From contig VZQC01001015.1 in the NCBI GenBank assembly GCA_009823505.1, positions 1-64,000 of the forward strand: DNA of 64,000 nucleotides, in the 5' to 3' direction. Positions 10,780 through 21,044 of the stretch are shown piece by piece. A program made the translations under genes and the position numbers. The notes under the pieces were generated by a model, which saw only the letters and a list, made by a program, of their open reading frames with translations, was not told the DNA's origin and did no database searches. This DNA comes from Rhizomys pruinosus. Its lineage: Eukaryota > Chordata > Mammalia > Rodentia > Spalacidae. The number at the start of each line of letters is the position of its first letter. Positions within the stretch are counted from its first letter, which is position 1.

Positions 10780-12690
10780 TTATGTTTTATTAGTTTTTCC
10801 TGGATGTGCTTGTAGGATTAGTTGTCTCTCTCTTCGTGCTCCTGAATTGCTTCCAAGTATTATTTATGAAGAGTTGGTTTTCAGACATAAGTTAAGCGTA
10901 TCTCCATCATTTGTTATGTCATGGAAGATTTTACTCTCTCCTTCAAGTATACTCAACAATTTTGCTGGGTATAGTGTTCTGGGATGGCATCCCATAGTCT
11001 TTAACACTGGGAATGCTTTTGAAGCTTCCATAGTTCTTCTTCTTTCACGGGTTTGAGCCAATTAGTAAGTCAGTTTTAATTCTGCTGGGTTTTCCCCTTT
11101 AGTGGTGACTTGTTTTTCTTTTTGTAGCCTCAGAAATTTTTGTCTTTGTTTTGGACATCCTAGCATTTTTAACTATAAACTGGCATGGGTGTTTCTTTTC
11201 TGATCTTTTGGTGTTTGGGGGTCCTTACCTGTGCTTCTTGTATTTGTAATGGGTTTGTCTATTTTAGTTGGCGAAGTTCTTCATCATTATTCTGTTTGAA
11301 GATTTGACTCAATATTATTTCATCCTTGAGCATATTCTTCTCCTTCCTCATATTCCTTATGATGGTGGATGTTTGATCTTTTTCATAGTGTCCATATTTT
11401 CCTGGTTGTTCCACGTTTGTGTGTATTTTTAAAAATTTTCGTAGTCTTTATTGAGCTTTCTTAATTGCTCCAAGTATTATGAAGCATTTGTTTTCCAGAC
11501 ATGTTATTCCCTATCATCTTGGTTTATTTGTCAGGAAATTTTTCTCTCTCCTTCAGTATAGTCGACATTTTGCGGTAAAGTATTCTGGGTGGCAATCCGT
11601 AGTCCCTTAACACTGGGGAAGCTTTGCTCTACTTTCTTCTGCTTTCATGGTTGTGCCGAGAAGTCATTGTAATTCTGATGGGTTTCCTTGTACGTGACTT
11701 GTTTTATCTTTGTAGCCCATCAGAATTTGGCTTCTTTGTTTTGGGATATATTTAGCATTTAACTATGATTATGGACATGGGGTGTCTCTTTTCTGATCTT
11801 TCTATTTGGTGGCCATTCCTTCCTTCAAGATGTGCTTCCTTGTATTTGTATGGTTTGTCTTATTTTAGTTTGGGGAATTTTCATCTATTATTCTGTTGAA
11901 GATTGATCAATACTATTCTCTTGAGATTCTTCTCCTTCCTCTATATCTATGATGCAGAAGTTTGATCTTTTCTATAGTGTCCATATTTCCTGGTTGCCAC
12001 TTTTTGTATTTTTAATTTTTCATAATCTTATTTGACGTTTTAATTGCTGCTCGTGTATTTACTCCAAGATCTGCATATTCTTTGTTCTGCCTTCCTCCAT
12101 TCTACTTCGAAGCTCTTTACTTTCTTTTCTTCTGATTGGAATTCGTATTTCAATTCTTTTCATTTCATCCTGTGTTTATCTTTGTATCTCCATTTCCTTT
12201 TTGAGCTTTCACTATCTCTTCTTGGTGCTCATTACTTCATTGGTTGGCTTCCCTTTTCCGTGTTTCTACTTCCTTTCGGAGTTGTTTTTTTCTCCTCTAT
12301 TCTTTCTGGAGTTTTCAATCTGTTCTTTAGTTCTTTCATGTGTTGTCATTGTATCCCTTAGGTCCTTTTTGAGTTTTTTATTTCTCTTCTTTATTCTTAT
12401 TCTTTTTTTTTTTTCTTTAATTTATCTGTATATATCCTAAGTCTGCAATTATTCCTCTAAGATCTGTTCCTTGGTCTCCTACAAAAGGGGTTCCCATTGT
12501 AGCTATCTCTATCAGATTTGGTAGAGCCTGCGTGCAGCTGGGCGGATTTATCCTGTGCCTTTCCCATGTTGTCCCTTCATATGTGTCCCTGGCATGTGTG
12601 GTTCCCTTTTGTTGGTTCAGTCACACAATCCTTTTTCACTATGGTTTAGGGGATTGCGTTTTTCTTCCCTTCAGATGCTTTGTTTCTTTT
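10780..12690 (-). pseudogene. L1 ORF1 relic with internal duplication
   Basis: ORF1 encodes the L1 RNA-binding chaperone: an N-terminal coiled coil, an RRM and a C-terminal domain. In minus orientation, the C-terminal/RRM part lies at about 10.8-12.05 kb and the coiled-coil part (heptad-rich, T/C-rich on the plus strand) at about 12.05-12.45 kb. The N-terminal end near 12.5-12.69 kb aligns with the better-preserved ORF1 fragment at 34.8-35.1 kb (shared ggtagagc, tatcctg, tgttgtc and tggcatgtg blocks). The relic is about 1.9 kb where about 1.1 kb is usual, because a segment of about 600 bp is present twice. No long open frame survives. Confidence 0.7.
10844..12045. repeat. Imperfect ~600-bp tandem duplication inside L1 ORF1
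   Basis: Unit A is about 10844-11461 and unit B about 11462-12045. They share ordered landmarks: ttgcttccaagtatta/ttgctccaagtattat, ctctctccttca, ttctgggatggcatcc/ttctgggtggcaatcc, cttaacactgg, ttctgatcttt and atagtgtccatattt. Unit B differs mainly by many one-base deletions rather than substitutions. Confidence 0.8.
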
Positions 12691-13067
12691 CCTCCTACCT
12701 TTTTATGGCATATTGACTTGTCTAGTTTCAGGATTCAATTTGTTTATATATATTGGATATTGGAAACAAAACACTCTTCTCTTCTTTTCTGAAGCGTTCT
12801 ACCAAAAAAAAAGTCAAAATTGGATTCTACACCGATCTTCCGGTGGGGGGTGGGGGTGGGGGCGGGGTGGGGGGGGTGGGGGGATGGGGGTGTAATATGC
12901 CTCTGACCTAGCCTGGCCCCGGTACCTGCCTGGAGAGACTTCAGGCTCCGTGCCTAGGGCACAAAGTGACAGAGCACCGACCCAAACCCGCCGACCCTCT
13001 GGTTCCCGGCTCCAAAGGCAAAGGGCAGTCCTGCCCAGAAGTCCTTAGAGATGCGACCCCCTAGCCC
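12691..13067 (-). promoter_or_regulatory. L1 5' UTR (internal promoter region)
   Basis: Sequence between the ORF1 relic and the right TSD. It includes a G-run block (plus strand) and a CpG-containing block of about 170 bp (12895-13067, e.g. accgacccaaacccgccgac). Position and composition fit an L1 5' UTR promoter. It is unlike the monomeric 5' UTR of the other L1 at 35.1-35.5 kb, so the two elements belong to different 5' UTR types. Confidence 0.6.
12841..12892 (+). repeat. G-run block with G-quadruplex potential
   Basis: At least six runs of four or more G separated by single or few bases on the plus strand (C-runs in L1 sense), between ORF1 and the CpG-rich 5' UTR part. Confidence 0.85.
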
Positions 13068-13199
13068 TCAGATTTTATTCTTAACATCAGGATTCCACTA
13101 CCCATCCCTCACCCCTCTACTTCAACCAGATGCACAAAGCTTCTATAAGGTTGTCTGTAGCTCCTTCTCGGAGGTCTAATATATGCTATGCATCCTTGG

Positions 13200-13432
13200 A
13201 AGATTTGCTTCTGGACAACCTTGATCTTTAGTCCTTGGTTTCCTTTCAATCTTTCCCCAAAGATCACCTCTCAAGCACAGCCCTCCATGGCCAAATTATC
13301 TGTAAGGATAGCTTGGTTTTTTTTTCTACCTCAAGACTTTTGCTTATTTTATCTCTGCCACGTCTCTGGTACCCATAAGAGAGTTCAGAGTGTAGTAGGT
13401 ACTCAGTTAATATTTGACAATTACAAGACAAG
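13200..13432 (+). mobile_element. L2 LINE relic (probable)
   Basis: The order of blocks resembles the L2 3' end: cttggtttcc, then atcacctctcaagca, and finally tagtaggtactcagttaata, which is the L2 tail motif (agtaggtgctcaataaat). Ancient and diverged. Confidence 0.5.
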
Positions 13433-13485
13433 AATTTAGATGTGGGTGAGAAGAAAATGATGACAGCAACATGGAAAGGGGCTTT

Positions 13486-13702
13486 AAAATATTATTTTTT
13501 TTATGTGTATGAATGTACTGTCTGCATGCAGGTCTGTGCACCCGTGTCGTGCAATGCTGTGGAGATCAGAAGAGGGTGTTGGATTCCTCCTGGAACTGGA
13601 GTTACAGACGGTTCTCAGCCGCCATGTGGGTGCTGGGAATCAAACTCGGGTCCTCTGCAAGAGCAGTTAGTGCTCTTAACAGCTGAGCCATCTCTCTAGC
13701 CC
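13486..13702 (-). mobile_element. B2 SINE, antisense, with TSD
   Basis: Reversed B2 from the A/T tail to ccatctctctagcc. Perfect 14-bp TSDs (tggaaaggggcttt) at 13472-13485 and 13703-13716. Confidence 0.95.
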
Positions 13703-13769
13703 TGGAAAGGGGCTTTTTTAAAGGTGGGATATGGTGAAAGACTTAAGTCTCCCAGACGTATTTGAAAAG

Positions 13770-14035
13770 CCTGGCATGATGACACATGTCTATAATCCCA
13801 GAGATGGGGAGGCAGAGACACGCAGATCCCTGGGGCTTGTTGGCCAGTCTGTCTAGCCTGCCTGGTGAGTTACAGGCCAGTGAGACAACCTGTCTCAAAA
13901 ATCAAAGTGGACAGAGCCTAAGAAAGGTCACCACCCTGGTCTCCACAATCATGTGCACCATGTACATGTATACCTGCACACATGTGTGCATCTGCATGCA
14001 GATACATACACATATACTTTCGCACACACAAAGGG
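13770..14035 (+). mobile_element. B4/RSINE1-type SINE
   Basis: Contains ggcatgatgacacatg, the diagnostic ggggcttgttggccag block, a gagacaacctgtctc block, and a CA/TG-rich 3' tail typical of this composite rodent SINE. Confidence 0.75.
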
Positions 14036-15059
14036 CTTGTTAAATTCTGACAATCATGTCCAGGCATGTCCGCATTTGCAAAGGTGTGGAAACAATGGTG
14101 TTCTCTTCTGAAACACAGAGATAAAGCACAGTTTCTGGGACCAGAAGAACTAAGAATTTTGTCTGCAGGGGGTATACTTTGGTCCATTCTGCCTTTTATT
14201 TCTCCTCTGGATTAGTCATATGATGTATCCTAGCCTGTAATCACAATCAGTCTCTTCTCTTTCCCTACCAAAATGGATTGACTTGCAATTCAGTTCAACA
14301 AACATTTATTTACTGAATTGAATCTGCAAAGACATTACGGCTTCCATGTGAAGAAAGGGGAAGAAATTTAAGTTAGTTAATTTTGCAAAGAGTTTTTCTT
14401 CCCCTTATTTATGAAGATTAATGATAAATATCGGCACCAATCTGATTGCTTTTTATTTGCACACATCTTGTATAAACCCCTGACAGTAATTCGGTGATAT
14501 TTGATGCTTATCTTTAAAACTGTAGAAGAGATATGAACTAGAAAATGTGCATTTGCAAGATGTCCATTCTCCAAATGTGTTATCTGCACCTGAGCGGATC
14601 GTCCATCTCAATCCAGGAAATCGATTCTCTTACAGCACAGCTGCATGACAATGCATGGGCTGAGTGGTCAGGCCACATTTGCTGATGCTCCTACAGCCTA
14701 CATCTGGGTGGGTGAGTGTATTTTACCTTCTGCTTTCTCCTTCCTCTAACTTAGAGGAGAAATTTTGAAGGTCCAGATAGCCGTCCTGGTAACTAATCAT
14801 GCTTATGTCCTTCAACAATATTTCAGAACAATGTGTCTCTCAATTTCACCACTACTGACATTTAGGATAAAAATGTTCTTTTTGATAGAAGACTATTGTG
14901 CACAATCAGGGCATTGTAGGACAAAATGCCTGGGCTTTGCCTACTCTATGCATAAAGGTGGTCTCAGCCATCCCTTCCTTTCCCAGTATGTAACTCAGTG
15001 TATTTCACACTCTAAGGAGCTATCCTCTTTGGGAGAAGACTTGGGTTCCTTTTTCATAT
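14036..15059. other. Unique non-coding sequence
   Basis: No repeat recognised. Mostly A/T-rich with short ORFs. The 111-codon plus frame at 14765-15100 runs into the adjacent SINE and has no domain signature. Confidence 0.4.
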
Positions 15060-15273
15060 TTTATTATTTTTATTTTATGTGTATGAGTCTGCATGGATGA
15101 TGTGAGTGCACTGGTGTTGTGCGATGCCCATGCAGGTCAAAAGACGGAGTTAGATCCTCTGGTACTGGAGTTATAGATGCTTGTTAGCAGCTATGTGGGT
15201 GCTGTGAATTGAACTCTAGTCCTCTGCAAGGACAGGCAGTGCTCTTAACTTCTGAGCCATCTCTCCAGTTCCG
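15060..15273 (-). mobile_element. B2 SINE, antisense
   Basis: Tail ttttattatttttatttta, reversed body (tactggagttatagatg) and reversed head (tgagccatctctccag). Followed by A and TA runs. Confidence 0.9.
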
Positions 15274-15279
15274 GAGATT

Positions 15280-15280
<1 letters not shown>

Positions 15281-15310
<30 letters not shown>

Positions 15311-15313
15311 TAT
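15281..15313. repeat. A-run and (TA)n
   Basis: A run of about 14 A followed by about 10 TA units, directly behind the B2 copy. Confidence 0.9.
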
Positions 15314-15495
15314 TCCTAAGAATATACAAGAATTTCTCAATAAAGAGAAAATGAGGGAGAATATATAATATATAAGAATATATATATATATATTTCTTTT
15401 GGTTTTTAATTTTTAGATTTGTTTTTTTTTTGAAAGAAATATATATATTCCTAAGAATATACACGAATTTCTCAATAAAGAGAAAATGAGGGAGA
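15311..15495. repeat. 135-bp-spaced direct repeat (50 bp)
   Basis: 15311-15360 and 15446-15495 are the same 50-mer (starting tattcctaagaatatac) apart from one base (acaag/acacg). AT-rich spacer DNA lies between them. This is a local tandem duplication with a 135-bp period. Confidence 0.9.
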
Positions 15496-15699
15496 ACTAC
15501 ACAAATGATAATTCATTTCCTATTCTATCTCTACCTTTCCCTCTTTATTTCAAAGCCTCATCTTATCATTTATCCTGCAAACAAATCTCTTTAAAACGAA
15601 ACTCTCATACTACTGTTCTTTGATCCTTTTTTTATCCTGTTTAGAATAGAACCTCGAGTTCTCACCATTAACCCCAAATACCTGGCCAGTCATGAGGTC

Positions 15700-16053
15700 C
15701 TTCCTGTCACCCAGGAAGAAGAAACCTCACCTGAAGTACTTGCTCCAGTCAGATTGTCCTGTGGTCATGTCTGTGAGAGATTTTCTTGACCGATGATTGG
15801 TGTACGATGGTCCAGCCAGTGGGTGGCATCATGCTTAGGCGGGTGGGCCTGGGCTCTACAAAAACTCAAGCTAAGCAGTGAGCCACAGGGCTAGCTGGTA
15901 AGCAACCTTCCTCCATGGTCTCTGCATTAAGTTCCTGTCCTGACTTCCATCCGTGGTAATGGATTGTGACCTGGGAACTGTAATAATAAAGACGCTTTTT
16001 CCTCTCCAAGCTGGTCATGGTGTTCATCACAACAAGAGAAAGAAACTGGAACA
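15700..16053 (+). mobile_element. ERVL-MaLR-type 5' LTR
   Basis: LTR landmarks occur in order: ttttcttgaccgatgattgg, cctgggctcta, ctccatggtctctgca, a polyadenylation signal (aataaagac at about 15985) and the terminal tggtcatggtgttcatcac, ending near aaca at 16053. The same family lies at 2.2 and 56.7 kb in the opposite orientation. Confidence 0.8.
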
Positions 16054-16335
16054 GGAATTGGTACCAGGAGTGTGGTATTGCTGTGATGGACTGACCCTGT
16101 GGCTTTTGCCTCTTGGAATATTCTATAGGAAGAAGGTGGAGGATCTTGGAGTTTGAGGCAGAGAAACCATTGAGTGCTCAGAGCTCAATGAGCTGTGTGG
16201 TAACTTGGAAGATAATGTTGAGAAAAATACAGATGATGGAGGCTTGGTCTCTGAAGTTTCAGAGGGAGGTTGGAGACTCAAAGACTCTTTCAAGGCTCTT
16301 TGTGAGATATTTTGAATTAAGAGTCTAGGCTTTCT
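16054..16335 (+). mobile_element. MaLR internal leader with tRNA-Leu-type primer-binding site
   Basis: Six bases after the LTR end, tggtaccaggagtgtgg (16059-16075) matches the complement of a tRNA-Leu 3' end, the primer-binding site type of ERVL-group elements. About 260 bp of leader follows (tggtattgctgtgatg...). It has no long ORF and is a non-functional, ancient endogenous retrovirus-like relic. Confidence 0.7.
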
Positions 16336-16410
16336 GGTCACCTGGGCCTGACCAAGTTGCTTTGGTCACGGTTCCTATCATAGCAACAAAAACCAAAGAT
16401 AAACTAGAAG
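16336..16410 (+). mobile_element. 3' LTR end fragment
   Basis: aagttgctttggtcacgg and atcatagcaac repeat the 3' end of the preceding LTR. The body of the element and most of the 3' LTR were therefore deleted. Confidence 0.6.
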
Positions 16411-16445
16411 AGGTCCTGATACGAGTGAGGATTAAATCGAAGGCA

Positions 16446-16645
16446 CTGGGCACGGTGGTGCACACCTTTAATCCCAGCACTCAGGAGGCAGAGGAAGGCA
16501 AATCTCTGTGAGTTCAAGGCCAGCCTTTTCTACATAGTGAGTTCCAGGCCAGCTGGAACTACAGGGAAACTCTGTCTCAAAAAGACAATAAATAAGTAAA
16601 CACATATCAAACAAACACATAAATAAATAATAAATAAATAGCAAG
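16446..16645 (+). mobile_element. B1 SINE
   Basis: ctgggcacggtggtgcaca through a ctgtctcaaaaagac block, then a long A-rich tail with AAATAA units. No clear TSD. Confidence 0.9.
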
Positions 16646-17719
16646 AGATATGTATAATTTAGTGATCGGAACTCTAATCTCTCTTTCAAGGTCATCTGAC
16701 AAATTGTAAATCTTTCTTCAACAGACAAATTCCTCTTCTGGCTGCCCCTACTTCAGACTTCCCTTTTCTAGCAATAAATTCCCAGGGACATTCTAATGTC
16801 TTGGGGCTCATTGTTTCAATAATCTAACAACCCAAGAGAGGGGCACAAGTGTTTTTTCTTTAGAGTATGTTCATTCCTGACAGGTGACCCAGTTACACAT
16901 ATTTCTTAGATGGCATCTTTCCCTCTGTCTCAAATGATTCAAGGGACAAATAAGCTCCTTATTGGTCAGTTCCATTTATGGGAATCTGATCTTATGACCA
17001 ACTCCCCAAAGTAGAGACATAACACAAGTAGTAAGAGACACAAAGATCCAGTCCAGAGTTCCAGAGCAAGAACATGGTAGAGATTCTTCAAGAGACAAGT
17101 TCCCATAGAACAGGGAGACATGCAGACCATAAAGGCTGAGCAGACTATGTATTGAATGAAAACATCAGACAGAGGCATTTTCTCAGTAAGGTAGGTCCCA
17201 TTTTCTTGCTAGGTTTCCAGAGGCTGCTCAGGTTCTCTGGAGAACTGGGACAGGTGTCTGGGGACAGAAGGACCAGCCACAGAGCATGGCAGGTGAAGCT
17301 TAGCCTCGCTGAGCAAAGAAACTGAGCTTCTAAAAAAGGCACTTCAAAGGAACAGATGACTCAACAGTAAAACACACAAGATGGCATTGCCCCATTCTGA
17401 ATCTTGCATAGGAGGCAAAATGCCACTCAAATGTAGCCTGACTTTCAAAGTTCTTCAATGCTGAGGAATAAGATGGGGATTGAGGAAAAAAAAAATCAAG
17501 TTAAACTCTAGCTAAAATTATGGCCAGCACAATGGGCCTTAAGCTGATGAAGCAGTTGCCTTAATGCAGTGTGATCCACACTCCAGACCGAGAGAACTGA
17601 GGAGATGACAAGTGCCCAGGATATTTAGGAGGGCAGCCAGAAGACCCTCTTACAAATATGAAGTTTTATAGCCACAACCTGCCCTGTGAGCCTATAGCCA
17701 TTAACAAGACAGAGGAACA
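16646..17719. other. Unique non-coding sequence
   Basis: About 1.1 kb with no recognised repeat. Short antisense ORFs (about 70 codons at 16966-17178) lack similarity to anything I know. Confidence 0.4.
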
Positions 17720-17860
17720 GGAAAGTGCAGTCAAAGCCTGGTTCAGCTGTGAACTCACCTGAGCCTTTCCGAGGGTCCCATCACTCATTTGCAAAGTGGT
17801 AGAAAGGTATGTTCCCCGTGGAGTGATCATGAGAATTAGGTGATGAATTATTTGATTGTC
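17720..17860 (+). mobile_element. MIR SINE relic
   Basis: MIR-like order: tcacctgagcctttcc, catttgcaaagtggta and gatcatgagaattaggtgat, equivalent to the MIR core and 3' block. Ancient. Confidence 0.5.
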
Positions 17861-17924
17861 ATGAACAAACAGAGACCATCCCCGGCTCTTACCACTGCAA
17901 TGTGTCCAGACCTGATCTTATTCC

Positions 17925-17927
<3 letters not shown>

Positions 17928-17978
<51 letters not shown>
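17928..17978. repeat. (TC)n microsatellite
   Basis: About 25 uninterrupted TC units, abutting the antisense B4 SINE and probably derived from its tail. Confidence 0.97.
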
Positions 17979-17979
<1 letters not shown>

Positions 17980-18181
17980 ACAGGGTTTCATGTGTCCCAG
18001 ACTGGCCTCATAGTACATGTAGCACAGAATAACTTTGAACTTTTTGATCTTCCTGACTCCTGACCGCTGAAATTACAGATGTGTGCCACTGTGCCCAGCT
18101 TATGTGCTGCTTGGGATTGAACCCAGAGCTCGTGCATGCTAGGCAGGCAGTTTAACCACTGAGCTAAGGCCTCAGCTCTCT
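17980..18181 (-). mobile_element. B4 SINE, antisense
   Basis: A reversed B1-like part (gacagggtttcatgtg ... cactgtgcccagct) is joined to a reversed ID/tRNA-like head (gggattgaacccagagc ... ctgagctaaggcc). This is the defining B4 fusion. Confidence 0.85.
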
Positions 18182-18439
18182 CCAAGTGGTTCTTAATGCA
18201 AAGAAGGAGCTGAAGAAATGCTTATCACATAGATGAATACCTAAAGACTCTTCCCTCAAGACCATTAGTACAGGGCTTGACATGGAGGAGGAACATTTGT
18301 TAATACAAATAGGAAGCTTTATAGACAAAGAAGACTCCAGTCCAGGGACCCTTAGTGAACCCTAGCACTAAGAAAAGAACACTGTGCTGCTAGTTAATAC
18401 TAAAGTAATGTTAGCTCTGACACACTCTTGTAACTCAGC

Positions 18440-18565
18440 ACTTCTCATTTTCAACACTCTGAATCCTTTACCTCTTGTTACAAGGTGTAGGGTATTTTTG
18501 TCATCCTTGCCCCAGCTTACAGATGGGAACACTGAGACACAAAGAACATAGTTCTCCCAGTTAAG
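18440..18565 (+). mobile_element. MIR SINE relic
   Basis: cagcttacagatgggaacac and tgagacacaaagaac match the MIR block usually read as ttttacagatgaggaaactgaggcacagag. Confidence 0.65.
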
Positions 18566-18579
18566 GCCATAATTTCATA

Positions 18580-18598
18580 ACACACACACACACACACA
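18580..18598. repeat. (CA)n microsatellite
   Basis: About nine CA units. Confidence 0.9.
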
Positions 18599-18697
18599 AT
18601 TTAGACTTAAGGGCAGCAAGATTGGCTCCAGAATCCAATCTTAATCACTCTATATTTTTTAAGCTTTCGTTACATTATTTACGTGGGTGTGTCCAGG

Positions 18698-19051
18698 TGT
18701 ACATTGGTGACTTTTCTGTTGCTGTGATAAAACACCATGCCAAAGCAACTTATAGGAGGAAGAATTTGTTGGGTTTATAGTTCCAGAGGGATGAAAGTCC
18801 ATCATGGCCGGGAGGCGTGGTAGGAGGCAGCCATGGCAGAAAGCCGAGTGTGTTCATCCTCAAAGGAGCACAGGAAGTGGAGTGATACTGGAAACTAGGC
18901 AAGTCCCCCCCCCCCCGCCTCGTCCCATAATGGCTTCCTCCAACATGACCACACTGAATGTTCCGTGATCTTCCCCAAACAGCACCTGGAATTGTGGACC
19001 AAGTGTCCAAATACTTAGAGCCCATGGAGGCTACTCACTCAAACCACCACG
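18698..19051 (-). mobile_element. ORR1-like MaLR solo LTR, antisense
   Basis: Begins tgtacattggtgacttttc (reversed LTR end), followed by ttgctgtgataaaacacc, ccaaagcaacttatagg, gtccatcatggc and tggaccaagtgtccaaata, and ends near caaaccaccac. It carries a run of 12 C (18906-18917) inside. Confidence 0.9.
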
Positions 19052-19374
19052 GTGTGATACGGTTACGTGGGTGGATGTCAGAGCATAGCTTGCTGGAGTC
19101 TGCTCCTTGGTGGCAGTCACCTTACTGCTGAGCTCTCTTGGCTGCCCTTATTATCATAATTGTTTACTGAATACTGACTGCTTCCTTGGCACAGAGTTTT
19201 TACAGGAGACTTCCTCATTAAGGGAACTTGTTTCTGAACTCGATTGTCCTTGGGCCAACTCTGATCTTTATCTCACAGATGGTTTGGCTACTTGGGCAGA
19301 GAGTTATCTTACAGCAGGTGGTGAGTTATCTGTAGACGTTGGACATCCATGTGAGCTAGGTAGGGACTGTACTT

Positions 19375-19611
19375 TTTTGTAAATATTTCATTTATTATTT
19401 TTATTTTAAGTGTATGCGTGTATTGCCTGCATGTATGTAAGTGCATCCATGTCATGCAGTGCCTGTGGAGGTCAGAAAAAGGCGAGGAATCCCCCTGGAA
19501 CTGGAGTTAGAGACAATTGCTAGCTGCCATTGTGGATGCTAGGACCCGAACCCAGGCCCTCTGCAAGAACAGTGTGTGCTCTTAACTGCTGTGCCATCTC
19601 TCTAGCCCCCA
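19375..19611 (-). mobile_element. B2 SINE, antisense, with TSD
   Basis: Reversed B2 body and head (cttaactgctgtgccatctc). Perfect 11-bp TSDs (ggactgtactt) at 19364-19374 and 19612-19622. Confidence 0.95.
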
Positions 19612-19884
19612 GGACTGTACTTCTAATAATCATGAATAAATCAGGAAGCAGTGAGATTTATTAAAATTAAATGTTGGCTCTTCTTCCATCAGAGCAGCAG
19701 TGCTCTTAATTATTCAATAGGAAACTCATATATAAAGAGAGCAAGAACTGGGTAGCGTTCAGCAACTGCAGTCACACCGAACAACTGACTTCGATTTTTA
19801 CTTAAATTAGTTGTGGATAAAAGTTGGAAAGTGATGTTTGGAGAAGTTTTAATTTTTTCATTCTTTTGCTTATTTATATATTTT

Positions 19885-20024
19885 GAGACAGGGTCTCACT
19901 CACTGTGTTCCTGGTGGGCTTGGAATCAGAACTCACTATATAGACCAGGCTGGCCTTGAACCCAGAGATCCACTGCCTCTGCCTCCCTAGTGCTGGGATT
20001 AAAGGTGTGTACTGCCATACCTGG
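19885..20024 (-). mobile_element. B1 SINE, antisense
   Basis: gagacagggtctcactcac through gctgggattaaaggtgtg and ccatacctgg, the reversed B1 order. Confidence 0.9.
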
Positions 20025-20539
20025 TCTAAATTTTTTTTTTGTAATATTTCTCCTTTTAAAGTTCTTAATATATATTCATTACATATTGATATATATTATT
20101 ATGGAGAATTCTCCCATCACAGTGATATTAGGAAACTGGTCACTGGCTGCCAATGACCGCTTGTAAATGACCTGTAGAAATACCTGACCATCTGGAGGTT
20201 TTTTTTTCTGATCTTTCATCAAATCTCTGTGTCAAGCTCCGGATCCAATCTCTCCTGTCTTTCACAGACAAATATCTATGTATTTCTTACCTTCCCCTCT
20301 CCCCCATCAATTTCATCTTATCAATGTTTTAACCTGACCTAAGTCTCTACCACATTAAAAATATTTATCTGGGTTGTATATTAACCTGTATTGCTATTTT
20401 ATCCCCAAAGAATATGAGTTATGAATGCTTATTATTTTAAAATCATCCACCACTTCACAAATGGATTTCCATCCTCACATTTGTTAATTGAATATCCACA
20501 TGCTATCAAGTTTCTGTTTTTCCTTTAGGATGTATTTTT

Positions 20540-20543
20540 GTAT

Positions 20544-20582
<39 letters not shown>
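20540..20582. repeat. (TTTA)n microsatellite
   Basis: About ten TTTA units next to an antisense B3 SINE, presumably from its A-rich tail. Confidence 0.95.
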
Positions 20583-20583
20583 T

Positions 20584-20765
20584 ATCTGTGTCTGCATGGA
20601 TCTGTCCATACCCTTATCCTTGCAGAAGTCAGAATCGGACATTGGATCTCAGGGAGTTTGAGTCACAGGGAGTCATGTGAGCCATCTGATATGGGTGCTG
20701 GGAACCAAACCCAGGTCTTCTGAAAGAACAGTAAGCTCTCTTATCCACAGAGTTATCTTTCTCTT
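20584..20765 (-). mobile_element. B3-like SINE, antisense
   Basis: Diverged B2/B3 order: ttgcagaagtcagaatcgg, ggtgctgggaaccaaaccc and cttatccacagagttatc. Confidence 0.75.
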
Positions 20766-21044
20766 TTTTTTTTCTATCCTCTGGCTTTATTATTGAATTG
20801 AATTTACTTATTCTACATTTCTATAGTAATTTCACAGTTATATACCTTGCTTTCATTTTTCATCCATTTATCCATATATAAAATTTAAATCACACAGTGG
20901 AAAATGATTTTCCAGTTGCACCTGGAATCAGCCTACATCCTCAACATGTCTGACAGCCCTCTTCAGCCTTCTCTCCTAATCTACCATGTAATGACTTTCA
21001 ACCATAGATTCCATTAAATATTTAGATAACTCAGCTATTTTAAT

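Larger units (their letters stand above)
4563..13082 (-). mobile_element. Long antisense L1 retrotransposon with 15-bp TSD
   Basis: The identical 15-mer tcagattttattctt occurs at 4563-4577 and 13068-13082. The left copy runs straight into poly-T (the antisense poly(A) tail), and the right copy abuts GC-rich sequence typical of an L1 5' UTR. Read in L1 sense, the pre-insertion site is TT/AAGA, close to the L1 endonuclease preference TT/AAAA. Between the TSDs, in sense order, lie the 5' UTR, ORF1, ORF2 and a long 3' region. The span of about 8.49 kb exceeds the usual 6-7 kb of rodent L1. Two causes are visible: an ORF1 duplication of about 600 bp and an overlong 3' end. Both ORFs are broken, so the element is dead. 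Confidence 0.85.

Noticed and set aside
15311..15495. Regularly spaced repeats as a possible CRISPR-like array
   Set aside because: Only two copies, in rodent DNA with SINE neighbours. A plain tandem duplication.
18696..19055. 5-bp duplication ggtgt around the ORR1-like LTR
   Set aside because: It requires LTR ends that break the TG...CA rule. The better LTR boundaries (18698-19051) leave no matching duplication.
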